Made by a program: the position numbers and the translations under genes. A stretch of 64,000 bases of DNA, taken from contig CM035441.1 in assembly GCA_020310875.1 (NCBI GenBank), forward strand, positions 84,059,378 to 84,123,377, written 5' to 3'. Source of the stretch: Ceratopteris richardii (taxonomy: Eukaryota > Streptophyta > Polypodiopsida > Polypodiales > Pteridaceae). This document shows, piece by piece, positions 34,441 to 46,421 of this stretch (the stretch's first letter is position 1; each line of letters begins with the position of its first letter). The notes beneath the pieces were generated by a model, which worked only from the letters and a program-made list of their open reading frames with translations, was not told where the DNA came from and did not search any database.

Positions 34441-34834
34441 TTGGGTCCTTATATAGGATTATAGCTTCTCCTAGCAATCAACTTCGAAAAGCAAAAGCTT
34501 TAGCTTATTTTTATGAAAAAATCTCCAAAAAGTGAAGTAGTTTTTGTTGTCGTAAAACATGTTATTCACATCCTAATTGGCTATGATCTGAATAATGGAG
34601 CATCAGCTTGAAGTTCCACTTAGCTTTCCTTGATCTAGAAGATGAGAGGATTCAAATGAGGTATAAAACACTTTTTGCACATAAATTAGGGTTAGGGTTT
34701 TCTCCTGATCTAGACCTCTAATGATTGAATGTTATATATCAAATGAAAGCTCTCTTCAAGCTCTTTTTGATAAGCTACTAAATTTTTTGTGATGTTTTGT
34801 GACCAAAATTTGGCTAAGTACCAAAAATTAGGGT
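34441..34834. other. Unassigned sequence between C and the right end of B
   Basis: No match to the LTRs of A, B or C and no supported ORF. It has a TATAAAACAC-like motif near 34662. It could be the rest of B's 3' LTR or scrambled remains of A's 3' end; I cannot decide. Confidence 0.35.
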
Positions 34835-34879
34835 TGTTGGAAATTAGGGTTTTATGCTATTGTGACATTATTTCTAACA
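34835..34879 (+). repeat. Right end of the 3' LTR of Copia relic B
   Basis: 45 bases ending TTTCTAACA are the reverse complement of the B LTR tip at 13405-13447 (shared GTCACAATAGCATAAAACCC on the opposite strand). It lies exactly at the point where Gypsy relic R resumes. The following AATGC pairs with AACAC at 12032-12036 as a decayed target duplication. Confidence 0.6.
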
Positions 34880-36790
34880 AATGCAACTATAGGACAAGTG
34901 AGCATGGACTTTTAATTGTGTATGTAATAAAGAAGTTTTGCCATTATCTCTTGGGTAACAAGTTCAAATTCTTTATTGATCACTGAGCTTTGTTATATTT
35001 GGTCGATAAGCCTTGTGCCCCATGCGGAATTTTTTGCTAGATTTTACTTCTCATGGAGTTTGAATTTTAGATTCGAGTAAAAAAATGCAAGACACATCGT
35101 AGAATCAATCACTTATCACGATTAACCACTGGATAACCATCAATGGGAGTGCCAAAATGTGCAGAACCAATTGTTCCAACTCTTATACATGATACTCGTC
35201 ATAAGTATTTGTCTAGAGGCTTCTTTCTTCATGCATATTTCACATTCCTATAGGAAGCATGTACTATAAAGACCTCATGAGTGTCTTGTTGTGTTTTGTA
35301 GATGATCTCGAGAGGATGGATCTGATAGCCCAAGCACATGAAGGTGTTCTGGGGTGACATTTCCTAAAAACTAGGACCTTACAAAATCTACAACAATCTG
35401 GATCCTACTGGCCCAAAACTAGGACCTTAAAAAAATCTAAAGTGATCTGGATCATATGTACATGGTTATGTGTCACAATGTGCCAAATGCCAAATCCTTC
35501 CTTTGATAGAGCATACTCTGTATCAAGTTACACTAGTACCCACCTAGGGTAAGACCATAGTCAAGTATTTATGTGACCATAAGCTCCTCAAAGGATTTGA
35601 TAGAGTCATATGGAAATCTTAGAAGAAACTTGTCGAGACGATACACTAATTGGTGATCGGTTCTACCAAAGAGGTTAGGACAATTTCATAAGATTGTGTG
35701 CACATGAGGATGAATATTTTCCAATTCTAGAGCTTGCAAATTCAAGTGCAATAGGAGGCCATTTCTCCCCTAAGAGATGTGCAAAAATGGTCCTCATCAT
35801 AGGTCTCTAGTGGCCTACCTTGCATTAGGTACCAAGGAATTCATCAAGAGATGTGACACTCGTTAGAGAGTGAAATACTGGATATGAAGATATGACATGC
35901 CCTTACGACCCATGGTTAGTAATAGAGCCTTTGCTAGGTGGGGAATAGACTTCCTAGGTCCAATTATTCCACTTGTATGTAGATCTCGTGCACATATATA
36001 ATCATAACTACTGACTACCTCACAAAATGGATTGAGGCTAAAGCAACAACCAAAAAAAGATGCATAAACTATGGGTACATTCTCTTTTGAAAATATTTTT
36101 ATTCAATTTGGAATGAGTTGAAATTGTTAGCGATTTGGAACTCATTTATGAAGGCATAGAGTGATTGTTAGCATAGTTTTTAGTCGTCCATAAGAAGTTG
36201 GCACCATACCACCCCCAAGCGAATGGACAAGCAGAGAGTTCCAACAATGTTATGCACAATTCTTACCAATACTGTCAACAACAAACATTTGGTTTGGATA
36301 AACAACTTCATCATGCTATTTGGGCATACCATGTGGCATACAACATAGGTATAAGTGCAAAAACCTTTAATTTATTCTATGGGCAGAATGCTATGCTTTC
36401 CATCACCTTCCTTGTTCCAATTTTAAGAGTTGCACAAGATTACCAATGGATTGTTCCTAAACTCTCTCTATTAGTGGATGGCTTAGAAAAACTCAAAAAA
36501 CTTGTCTCAATGTAGGTTCAAGCATCTTCACTAACATGAAGCAAAAGCCTACCATGATGCGCATATGTGATAAAGATCTATAGATAAAATATTTTGTTAT
36601 GGTATACACATAAAATCATCATGGAAAAAAGCTTCAAAAGAGAGGCTATGGGCCATTCATGTCAACCATGTATCTTCAAGTGGAGCAATTATTCTTTCTA
36701 CCCTAAACAGAGAATATCTTGCCAAACTATGTTAGCTATTATAGGCTGAAGCTTGCCAAACTTTGAAAAGTAGTGAATAGGAAGGTTGAC
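34880..36790 (+). pseudogene. Gypsy relic R, right part: RNase H end and integrase
   Basis: It resumes the RNase H exactly where 12036 stopped: NYRTSEHGLLIVYVIKKFCH, matching NYTTTEREGLGMVYAVKKFRH. FKFFIDH, LLYLVDKPC and NHLSRL follow. Integrase pieces: GIDFLGPI (about 35943), TTDYLTKWIEAKATTKK (about 36008), KKLAPYHPQANGQAESSN (36190-36245), QLHHAIWAYHVAYN and PILRVAQ. Stops and frameshifts are frequent. Confidence 0.82.
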
Positions 36791-36984
36791 GCTAAACACA
36801 TTCGAGCAGAAGTGCAACAAGAGACACTTGAATGGATCACTAAGAGAAATGCCTAGATATGACAAAGAGATGAGAGGCCAAGAACAAAAATGTTTGATGA
36901 AATCTATGCACTGGATACATACTAGCAAGATGGTCCACAAGTTTATTCATCCCCCTTCATTAAAGTTGAGGTAGGCTTCCACAT

Positions 36985-37275
36985 GACAAATATATTTAAA
37001 TTACTAATTGACATTGGAGCTTCATGCAATACCATAAAAAGTTCACTAGTTGCTACTTGTATATCCCCTGTTTACAAGGCCCAAGCTTCACTGATAGGTG
37101 ACGATGGCACACATATTCAATGTGTGGGGAAGTCAGAATTCGGATACTTATCGATAGATTCCCAATACATACTACATTTTTACTTTGCCAAAATAATGAC
37201 TTACAAGAAGATATCATCTTAGGAAACCAATGGTTCTTCGAGCACATCACCTCACTAGACATGGCTACATGCATA
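36985..37275 (+). pseudogene. Second retropepsin-like domain of relic R
   Basis: LLIDIGASCNTIKSSLV (36998-37050) is followed in other frames by LIGDDGTHIQCVGKSEF, then FLLCQNNDLQEDIILGNQW and FFEH. This matches ALIDTGAAVSCIK and VVLGQDWIYEY of E in the same post-integrase position. The active-site T of DTG is I here. This is the third independent copy of the domain in the window. Confidence 0.75.
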
Positions 37276-38240
37276 TTGGCTCTTCATGCAACCAATATAT
37301 CCATCACATGCTCTCTCAAAGACCCTAATCATAATGTCATGGGTGCAAGAGATCTTGTGACGAATGCCCCTACACTAGAATCCACTCCAAGCTCACCACA
37401 TGACATAGAATTTGTATATGAATTGATGGAAGAATCTAAAAACATGCACATTGAACTCTATGGTCATCTAGTTCTAGGTCAATTAGTCAACAATTATCTC
37501 TACTATGATGAAGAAGATCCAAGGCTTGAGGCAAATTGGGACTATATAGATCAACATTACCACTATAGGTATGATTCTAATGGTGCATTCTACATTAGTC
37601 ATTCAAGTGGTTCCAATGTGACAAAAGATTCCCAATGAAAGAACATTTCCATTGATTACCAAATCAAAGGGGGGAGGGAGTTTAAAACTCCAATCTATCC
37701 CTAAATTAAGGTATCCACAAAGAAATAGGGTTCATTGTATGCACATCACTCAAATATGGGTTCAATAAGGGACATCCCATAAGACAATACCACAAAGGTT
37801 AAAAACGGGAGATACATCTCAAAGATGACAACATAAAAATCCACCAAAAAGGTCACAAAAAGGAAGAAAAGATCCACATACTAGAGGAATGAGATAGGCC
37901 ACACAAGCACCTCCATGTCACAACCCATCAACTAAGAAGATGTGGGTTCCAAAGCAACTCCTCAAAGATCAAAATGGTCAAGTTTAGATCTAGGTTCCTA
38001 AGAACCACATAGCTACATATCTTCAAGAAGGTCACAACCCAATCAGATACATGAAGCAAAAACAATAAAGGAAGCCAAATCATTAGCAATACTCAATTAT
38101 GTGTCAACAATGGGTATGACAGAAAGCACCAATGGAACATGCACAATAGAGTATTTCTTCAATGCAAATTTGGGTCCCTAAAGCCTAGATACTCAGATTG
38201 CATCAAACATAAGAGGAGGCCTAAGAATATTGTCTCGAAT
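37276..38240 (+). pseudogene. C-terminal tail of relic R with WVPK motifs
   Basis: After the protease-like domain an open stretch (to 37638) and then decayed sequence carry MWVPKQL near 37939 (ATGTGGGTTCCAAAGCAA), a broken copy near 37990 (stop in place of W, then VPKN) and QIWVPKA near 38164. This matches the tail motifs of A and E, so the tail is conserved in three copies. Confidence 0.65.
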
Positions 38241-39542
38241 TGGCATCAAAAGATAGCTTCCACATTGACAACTAAGAATCACATAACTCGAAGATACGCT
38301 AAACAAATATAAACCCCTAATTCCTAGATTTTTATTGAAGATAGTGCTTCATATTTTTGGAGGGCTGAGCAACAATAAGAGAGATCAAATAGGCCCAAGG
38401 TTTCCAAAGCTTACCTTCGATGAAGACCACCACAATCTAAGGAAACTTCGATTCAAAAAGATATATTGAATTGGCAGCCCAAGGCCAATACATACTTCAA
38501 TTGAAAACATCACCAGTCACACCTATTGACTTGGAAAGTATGGTTTGTCACACCACAACCATCCAACTCAAACGTCTTAGACACAAAGGATAGTATATCT
38601 CCTCTCTCGAAGCAATAATAGAGCAGGAAAAGAATTTTCATGTAGGATGCATGTGCTCATTATAGAACTTTGACTCTTGCACACATGTGCATATCATTTG
38701 CACCTCAAGTATGCATCCAAGTAGGACCACATTCTATGGACTTACATGAAGCATAGTTTAGATATCCCATGCATGAGATTGATACTTATATTGTGCAGTA
38801 ATCAATCATGTGTATACTTTTGTTTGTGTTACTAATGTTTTTTGTAGGTGATCTATAATTGTAGCAAAAGTTCAATTTATTTGGGCTTATTCATGATAGA
38901 TGCTCATGGAAATAATCTTAGTCGTACTAATGGCATATGGTTTGTATCTTAATATGGGGCACCCAAAAATGGAACCAAATTCCATAAAAACATCAAGACA
39001 TCAACACAATTCATGGTTAATATTAGTGAATATCCTTGACACAATTCATGGTCAATATTGATGAATATCAAGCAACACAATCAACTTACAAAAGGGGATA
39101 ATTGTGTGGCCAAAGTCTCTGAGGTTACATGGCCTCTACATTCAATCTCAAGACATTATCGAGCCTACTTCCTCATGTCAATGTAATAGCATTGTAAGGT
39201 GAAATTCCTCCAATCATTATAACAAGATGCTTTATCAATAGCTATCCCTAGAGCACCCCGCTATAGACTCTTTTTTTTCTTTCTTGCATCATTTCTTTGT
39301 GTTTGTATTGTATAGAATGCATGCATAGGGCCACCCTACAAGGCCGTGCACATGGATTTTTTCTTTGTTTTTACTTCCATGCACTACTCTTAGTACGCAC
39401 GTACTATTCTCCAAAAAAATACATTGGAAATGCCTGCAAAATATTTTTTTATAGTAAGTTGAGAACCCCCATGAGCATCAATTCCCACACTTTTCCAAGT
39501 CCAATTGACCTATTTTATTATCTATCATGGATGACATACTTT
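38241..39542. other. 3' non-coding part of relic R, no ORF3 seen
   Basis: I find no match to ORF3 of A or E between the WVPK tail and the polypurine tract, and no supported ORF. R seems to be a shorter relative lacking ORF3, unless it was deleted. Confidence 0.5.
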
Positions 39543-40585
39543 AGGAGGGGGAAGTGTTGGAGATGGAGGCTCACTGAAGTGGCCTTTGAAAGCCAAGGAG
39601 AGAGAAGATGGTTAGAGTTGTGAGAAACTAAAGAAAGAAGCATGATAGATGTACTCAGGCAATGCAGTAGGCTAATAGAAGCCCCAAGAAGTGCAAAACT
39701 ATCCCTGAAATGAGCTTTTTTTTTGGTAAAAACCCACTTATCTAGAAATATATATGAAATCTAGTTATTATATTTACTCCACATTTGTACAAGTCAAGGA
39801 GTCCTCAAGATTAAGGAGTCATTATGAAACTCTACATGATTTTACAAGAACTGTCTCCACTCAAATCAAACCTCAAATGAGGGATTAGGAACTATTTTGA
39901 ACGAGGCCTGACACTAAAGTGTAAAGAGGGTCATGTTAGCAACCAAGGAGGACTTAGCAGACAAGGAAGCCTTAGACAAGAAGTTCAGCAAGAGAGGTAA
40001 GGCTCATTCATGCACAAGGACAAGATTGAGTAGAGAGAGCAATTGACACAGATTAGGCAATGAAGGGCTAACCTCTTTTTTTTTTCCAAAACTAATTTCC
40101 CACAAATAGTGATTTTTATCACCACATTTCATTGTAAATACCCATTTTTTGTAGATCTAACTCAATTTTGTGCAAATCGTGGAGTCCTCAAGCTTGATAA
40201 GTGTTTGCAAATCCCATGTTTTAATTTTCATAATTTTTTAGAGCTCATTTGAGCCTCCAATTTAGCTTAGGAACCTAATTTTTAACGAGACTAAACATTA
40301 GGTCTAAACTAGGATATAGCTAGTGGAAAACTATAAAAGGAGACAAAGAGCTCACTTTTGAGGTTGGATTTTTTATGAAACTTTGCATGAAGATCTTTTA
40401 AATGAAAGATTCAATTGTTCTACTCTTTGTTCTACCTTGTGTGCATGTGTGTGTATGTGTGTGCATATTAGTGTGCTTCTTACTCATGCACTTGTGCATT
40501 CCTCTCCCTCATGGTCATTATACTATCCTCATGTCTCCATGGATTGAAATATATGAGGTAGATCTCCTCCACGTTGGCACCTATG
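39543..40585 (+). repeat. Polypurine tract and 3' LTR region of relic R, two LTR copies in tandem
   Basis: AGGAGGGGGAAG (39543-39554) precedes TGTTGGAGATGG. The segment 39555-39933 looks like a truncated LTR. A second start, TGTTAGCAACCAAGG, at 39934 opens a fuller copy (to about 40585) that aligns with A's LTR. Shared blocks such as AAGTCAAGGAGTCCTCAAG / AATCGTGGAGTCCTCAAG appear in both halves. A TATA-like CTATAAAAGG lies near 40330 and a GT-rich run at 40438-40470. Confidence 0.7.
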
Positions 40586-40829
40586 AATTTTGGATGTGGC
40601 ATTCTATAGTGTGGTGAATGTAGAGCTTGTTCCAAAGCAGATAACTATAGGAGGTGGGTAGGTTTGGAGATGAATACCTTGGAATGGTATTCCTAGAAAC
40701 CTATCAAAAACATCTCTTAAAATGTTTGTTTGTAGCATGTTGGGAGATACTTGATGCGAGTATACCAAGCATACACAATTATAGAGGGGTTGTGCTCAAG
40801 TCATAGAATAAATCAAAGTTGCCATTGTC
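40586..40829. other. No supported feature
   Basis: Sequence between R's LTR and the decayed ORF3 of D. Possibly the 3' part of D, but nothing specific is visible. Confidence 0.35.
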
Positions 40830-42310
40830 AAATCCAAGTGTAGATGTATGTGGTGCTTTCACATTTCAAAACATCTTGCATACGACCCTCATTAATTTGA
40901 ATATCTTTAGTGTCGTTTGATCTACTACATCGGGCATCATCTTTAGGTGAGGTATCCAATTTCGTATCATTGATATCATGTAGGTCACTATGGGTGGTCC
41001 TTGTGGTGGTGCGAGATATGGGTAGTTGAGCCAATATACACACTACATATATTCTTGACTTTGATGGAAAAAGCTTGCCATGAGTGCCTTCTGGGACCTG
41101 GTCCATAGCCCAGGTTGTATAAAATATGCGATGGAGCATGTGAACAGACATGTAGCATCTCTAGATAAGTATCAAGTAAGTGCATTCACCAGTTTTGGAA
41201 GATAGTACCTCAACAAACTCGTTCTAGCACATCCTTTGATTGGAATTGTGTGGCAAATGTGGACTCTTTGCCAATGATACACTTCACCTCTGCATTGTAA
41301 TCAACCAAAAGATCAAATTATGGTTGGTATTGAAGGTCAAAGGTGGTGATGAGACACTTGTGTGATAGATTCTAGAAGTACTCAGACTTTAGTATAGTTT
41401 CTTCTATATTTGCCATAACTTGTATCTAAATGGCTACTCTTTCATCATGTGTTCTGCCAATGTCTTCAATTTGTTTGAGCCATGGTGGCTTTGGTGCTTC
41501 ATATGTCTCTTGCACTCTTTGGTTACTCAATTGCCTAGTACATGTTTTTGCTCGTACTCCTATTCAAATGTTGGATCAACTGGTATCTCAACTATTTCTT
41601 TAGGTTTTGGTACTTCTTAGGGTGATGTAGGTCTTTCATATTGGGGAAGTCGAGCTTGCAGTTCTTGAATTTGCTTTTGTAGCTCAACCACTTTAGGTGG
41701 TTCAAAAGTGACTATGGTGGGTTCTCGAACTAGTTAAGGTGGTGTTGCCTATTGTTGTCAAAGTTGAGCTACTTCCTATGATAATTTGTTGTGTGATTCC
41801 AACAAATTTGCATACTCTTCCAAAATTATGCGAAATTTTTTTGAAGGGATGGCTTGGAATTTGGATGGATTGATTGGTGCACTAGGTGCATTCTCAATAG
41901 CGGACTCTAGGTTCCCTTGATTTTGATGTTGTAATATTTTATCTCCTCCTGTGCAATTGAAAGATTATGTTTCAACAATGCCATGTTGCATCATAATTGT
42001 GTCTTGCATTCCAAAATGAATGTGTAAATGGCCCTCTATCACTTTCACATATTCTTGTTCCATATTTTGAATCCTTGACTCCAGATCATTGTGGGAAATC
42101 TATAAAGTGTTGTATTGATCTTATGAGACATTGATGCTAGCCACCATGATAGAGATCTTTTCTTGCAAGTGTGTACAATGAGCTTGAAGGGCTTCATTGT
42201 GCTCTACTAATTGTTGGTGCTCGTGCCTCAATTGACCATAGAGGTGTGAATAGTCCCTAAGCCCAAGGAAAAAGCAATTATACGAGGCTTTATTTGATTC
42301 AAACCCCTCG
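40830..42310 (-). pseudogene. ORF3 relic of Gypsy element D (minus strand)
   Basis: Read on the minus strand, 41900-41760 gives NPSKFQAIPSKKFRIILEEY then ANLLESHNKLS. This matches DPEKFKAIPSENMQIVLETH, ANLLEAHATLE of A ORF3. Nearby VVELQKQIQELQARLPQYER matches ELEELRNKVLQYER. Farther on (about 41320-41050) DYNAEVK, ESTFATQF and HLLDTYLEML match DYNAEIK, EPTSATQF and PLLETYPEMV, and PGPRRHSWQAF sits where A has CPVFRRRSWPEY. Upstream (42240-42000) is coiled-coil-like sequence (LRHEHQQLVEHNEALQAH). Several stops and shifts are present. It is independent support that ORF3 belongs to this family. Confidence 0.75.
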
Positions 42311-42390
42311 GAATCGGTCGAATTGGATCACCTGGAGCCCACAATTATCTCGCAATGGATTCTTCCTATGTCTATGCACTGGCTCATAAA

Positions 42391-42410
42391 TTCCCGGCAA
42401 ACGCACCAAA
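42391..42410 (-). other. Gypsy-type primer-binding site of element D
   Basis: On the minus strand this reads TTTGGTGCGTTTGCCGGGAA, a decayed form of TTTGGCACCGTTGCCGGGGA. It lies just upstream (in the minus direction) of the ORF3 relic with only about 80 bases between, so gag and pol of D are missing. Confidence 0.65.
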
Positions 42411-42411
42411 A

Positions 42412-43100
42412 TGTTTTGCACCTCTAGTCCAAGGGAAAGTATCCTTACACACGATTTGGGTTCACTCTTTTGCCTTGCACTATGCCACTTTCTTTTCCTC
42501 TAGGTCATTTGATAATACTCAAATGTAGTCATGGGAAGAGAAGAAAATGGAGACTTGAATGTAGGCACAACCTAAAACCCCAACTCCAAGGACTACTTCT
42601 TGTGATGGCACACGTTCTCACCCACACTTCCTTATTCAACTTACTCTATTCCTGTTCCTCTCTTTACTTCCCTCTTTCTTTTCCACTCACTTTTCCGTTA
42701 CCTTGCTCTCCTCTTAGCGCCTTTGTTCTCTCATACCTTCACAGCTCCTTTCATTCTTTTCTCCCATTTTTTTCTTCACTCTCGTGCTATTCGCTCGTGC
42801 TCCCTCACTTACACCCACTCTTTCTCATACATCTTTTGGCACACACACATTCACATACATACACCCCTCCGCTTCCTCTCACTCACGAGTATATGCGTCC
42901 CCCTCTTTTATTCTCTATCGCTTAGACTCATTTTTACATATGCACTTACACACAAACTATGCACTTATACCCTCACACTCTTTCTCACCTAGACACACTC
43001 TCACTCTTGCAATCCCTCTCACCTGCTCCTTATCACCCTTGCACACATATTCTCACACACTCTTACCTCTCTCTTACCCCTCTCCGCTCATTTTGTGATA
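42412..43100 (-). repeat. Probable 5' LTR of Gypsy element D
   Basis: Sequence next to the PBS; on the minus strand it ends GCAAAACA. It includes a long pyrimidine-rich block (plus strand 42600-43090: CT- and CA-rich), which makes several spurious overlapping frames. A minus-strand TATA-like GGTATAAG lies near 42966. The far end is not certain. Confidence 0.4.
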
Positions 43101-45725
43101 GTTTTTAATGAGCTTTTCTAGATTATTACATATTTGAAAAAATCCAATCATCCGCTTAATAAGTGTAGTTAGCATTTTGGGTGATATGATGTCTAATTCA
43201 TGCGCTCCGTTCTATGAATTTTCCAAGGTCATACATATAAAAAATAAGATGCACCATACAGAAGAAACATAACATCTTGTTTTGAAGCGATTTGTAGGAG
43301 CAAGGTCTGCATGTTTATTTTCCAATGGACTTCTTCGAATCTTTCACAGGAATAAAACGCCGTTCATTTCTTATTTAGAATACATTCAATCCAAAAGTTA
43401 AACACAAAATGATACGTTATTGCAAATTCGAACACATGTCAAAGTGTACAGGCATTTCAACTCTGTCGATGAAAATCGATCATATGCATTTGGAGTACAC
43501 ACGCACAAAAAAGGAGGTATGACAGCAGTTTACAACTACAGAAATATCTCAAATTCTTCACAAAAACTCAGAAAAATAATTCCGCAAACATGGGGTTTAG
43601 TGAGCTCAATCTTAGCACGTATACATGACAGTTACATAATTACGATTATAATATGGCAAAACTTCGATCGCAAACATATATATATATATATATACTGTCA
43701 TACTTTGCCAATGCATACAATTCAGTTAGATACAGCAGCTCCAAATAAGTCCATATTTCCTAAATGCAGTCAACAGTATACACCACTCCTCTTACCTCGG
43801 CTAAGCGAAGGGCACATCATCATCAAGTCGTGAGGAACAACGCTTACTTGCAGAAATCGAACATTTCCGGCAGTCATCATTCTTGGTAGTAGTACATCTC
43901 TCCAATCCACAGATCATCTCAGCGTAGTTTTCCAGTGATCTTTTCCTTCTTGAACCCTATGGCATACGTGCAGAAGCGGCCTTCACCTCAGCAGCCAACT
44001 CTGAAGAGACGCCTTCAACTTTACTCTACACAGAGGACGTGCTTCCACTTCCTCTGTATGACATACGGATTTCCTTCAATCCATCTCAGCCCAATGCGTG
44101 CAATTCCTCAATCTTGTCCTCCACCGTGATGCCCAACCCCCCCTAGATACCTTCTATCTTTCGATCTGCGTCCCTGTCGATCTCTCTGGTTTCTGCATAG
44201 ACACCACCAGAACGAAAAAAAACCCCCCAAATCTAGCTTCGTAGATAAGATAACAAGGGCACCTCCCCCCTTTTTTTTGGATGAGATAAGATGAGGGCCC
44301 CCCCTTATCTGTTCGTGGCCCTCCAAAAACGAGAGGGAGAGAGAGATAGAGAAAAAAACTCCGCGCCCTCCTAACTTGTCTGAATCTGATTGGATGAAAC
44401 GGCAGCTCACAAATAGCAACGTTGGCACCATGACTCGCAGACATATGAGACGCACGCCATAAATAGCAACCTTGGCACCAGGACTCGCAGCCAAAATTCT
44501 TGGAATCCTCAAATTCTCCACACGGGAAGAAGCTCAAAAAAAAAAAATCCCCATCTTCTACTTCACCTCCACATCAAGAGAATTCCCCCAACAAAAAATA
44601 GGAAACCTCCTTGAATGAACAACTCATGCTATGCGGCCCTGATCACATTTCTCCATATCTCTGAATCTTTTATCAACGATGTGTCGAAGATCAATTTCCG
44701 GAAATCGGTCAAACGATTGTATTTGATGGTTGATAAGAAAGCATTCCCCCTTGAAACAAAGCCGCTTCTAATTTCCTCTGCACGTCAGTATTTCCTATGT
44801 TCTTAGGAGGCTTGTCCATGCTCAATCCCTGAAATCAAACGCATTTTCCTGCCAATTAGAGCCACATTAGTGCATAAAAATCAACCATTTTCAGAGCTAA
44901 CATACTTCCCTCTTCTTATTTGCGAAGTCGTCCTCGACGAGCCACTTTTGCTGCAATCTAATCCAAACAGCCATGAAAACATCAGTGCACAACTAGTTTG
45001 CATACCTTTCCATCAAGCCAATACTCCAACTGAACCTGCACTCATTGAAGTTGTTAGTGCTCAAAAACTCATGAATACATACAAATCAGCCACTTCCAAA
45101 ATGATTCAAGAACATGCACATATATGCAATTCCATTTCAGCCATGCATCAATCTGCTCATACATTCCATTATGGAAAATGGTCTCAACCAAAATAACACA
45201 TGCATACCTTTCCATATTTTACACATGCAACTACCATTGCGGAAAACAGAAACGGAAATACCAAAATAACGACAACAACTGAAATGAATCCAATCGGAGA
45301 TGCAACATACCCAAAATGCATACCCCTTTTATTGATCTACTGTTCGCTATGTACAATCATTCCATGACTAGAAACTTCCAAAGAATCCCCATCGTCGTCC
45401 TACAAAAGCCGTCGAGACTAGAGTACAAGTGAAGACATACATCAGAACCCTAGAGTGTCACACATACTAGAAAACCCTCGGATAGAGCACACAAGTTATA
45501 AAGGAAGACCGTTGCATTACCTCGCTAAAGCCTCATCCATAAGTACATATAGAGTCTCCGTGCCTTCAAGAATGTTGATTCGAAGTGAGCTGATCTGTCG
45601 CAAGCCAACACATACCAATCACACAAGCAAATAACGTTCCCTTCCAGGCGATCTTCGCCCTCTCCTGTCTCTCTCTCCCCCTCAGGAGTGGGGAATAATT
45701 TCATATGAAAATTTTATTTTAATCA
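43101..45725. other. Unassigned region, possibly host intergenic DNA
   Basis: I find no transposon domain or convincing gene. It contains a (TA)n run at 43676-43696. Two near copies of AAATAGCAACSTTGGCACC lie at 44412-44430 and 44462-44480. A purine/pyrimidine-biased block lies at 44210-44350. Frames such as 44870-45196 (plus) and 44108-44521 (minus) lack recognisable motifs. Confidence 0.4.
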
Positions 45726-45730
45726 CACGT

Positions 45731-46079
45731 TGGCCTACATTGACACTGGATGCGATTTGTGGACCTGACCACCCGATCAGGTTGATTCCACCCATCTACC
45801 AATGCAATGCAGCGCACAACACACAAACACACAATGATAACACATAACATATATCAGCTAGCCCATAACGAAGCTGGATACGGCTCGTGGTCGTGACTAC
45901 CCAGCCACGATGGCTCCACCTACCTACCAACCCGTTATGGCACGTAGCTAAGACACAACATATACCTCCCAAGCCTATGGCGAAACTAGCTGCGGCTCGT
46001 GGTCCTAACCACCCGGCGAGGATAAATCCACCCACCTACTAGTCCACCATAGTGCATTGGTACGATCACAGCAACACAA
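45731..46079. repeat. Three-copy tandem repeat of about 110-125 bp
   Basis: Three diverged units begin near 45731, 45857 and 45969. Each carries the pattern ...GGMTNCGGCTCGTGGTCSTRACYACCC... then CCACCYACCTAC and ends in a CACAACAYATA-like spacer. The unit is C-rich on the plus strand. It lies downstream (minus direction) of Gypsy F and could be part of its 3' region. Confidence 0.65.
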
Positions 46080-46421
46080 TAAATTTTTTCTTTCTTTTCT
46101 TTTCTTCGTTTTTTTTTTTTTCATAGTTTATAAGTTCACCCAAGTCCTGAGAATTAGGGAGAGGAAGAAAGGGACCTTTCCCACTGTTCCCACACATACA
46201 TGCAAACATATACATACTAGCCTTTGACAGATCAACCACCTCTTCACTCCATTCTCTCAATTACAGACACCACATATGTATTCATGGATTCGACTTTTCA
46301 CTAGGTAACTACAGCCAGCTATGCCTTAGTCCCTCGTATACCTATCCCTAGGTGTCCTAGAATGTGAGTCTCTGGGATGTCTCATGTAGTCTCACCTCGT
46401 ACTCGCATCCCGACAACTTCC

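Noticed and set aside
42470..43098. Overlapping Ser/Leu/Pro-rich plus-strand frames
   Set aside because: They arise from a CT- and CA-rich low-complexity block inside a probable LTR; several frames are open at once.
43848..43960. Possible exon on the minus strand (LENYAEMICGLERC) with AG before and GT after
   Set aside because: Splice-like dinucleotides are common by chance, no neighbouring exon or known domain could be found, and the upstream frame has a stop.
44108..44537. Two overlapping minus-strand frames of 127-137 codons
   Set aside because: They overlap in different frames, have no motifs and lie in a biased, G/A-run-containing stretch.
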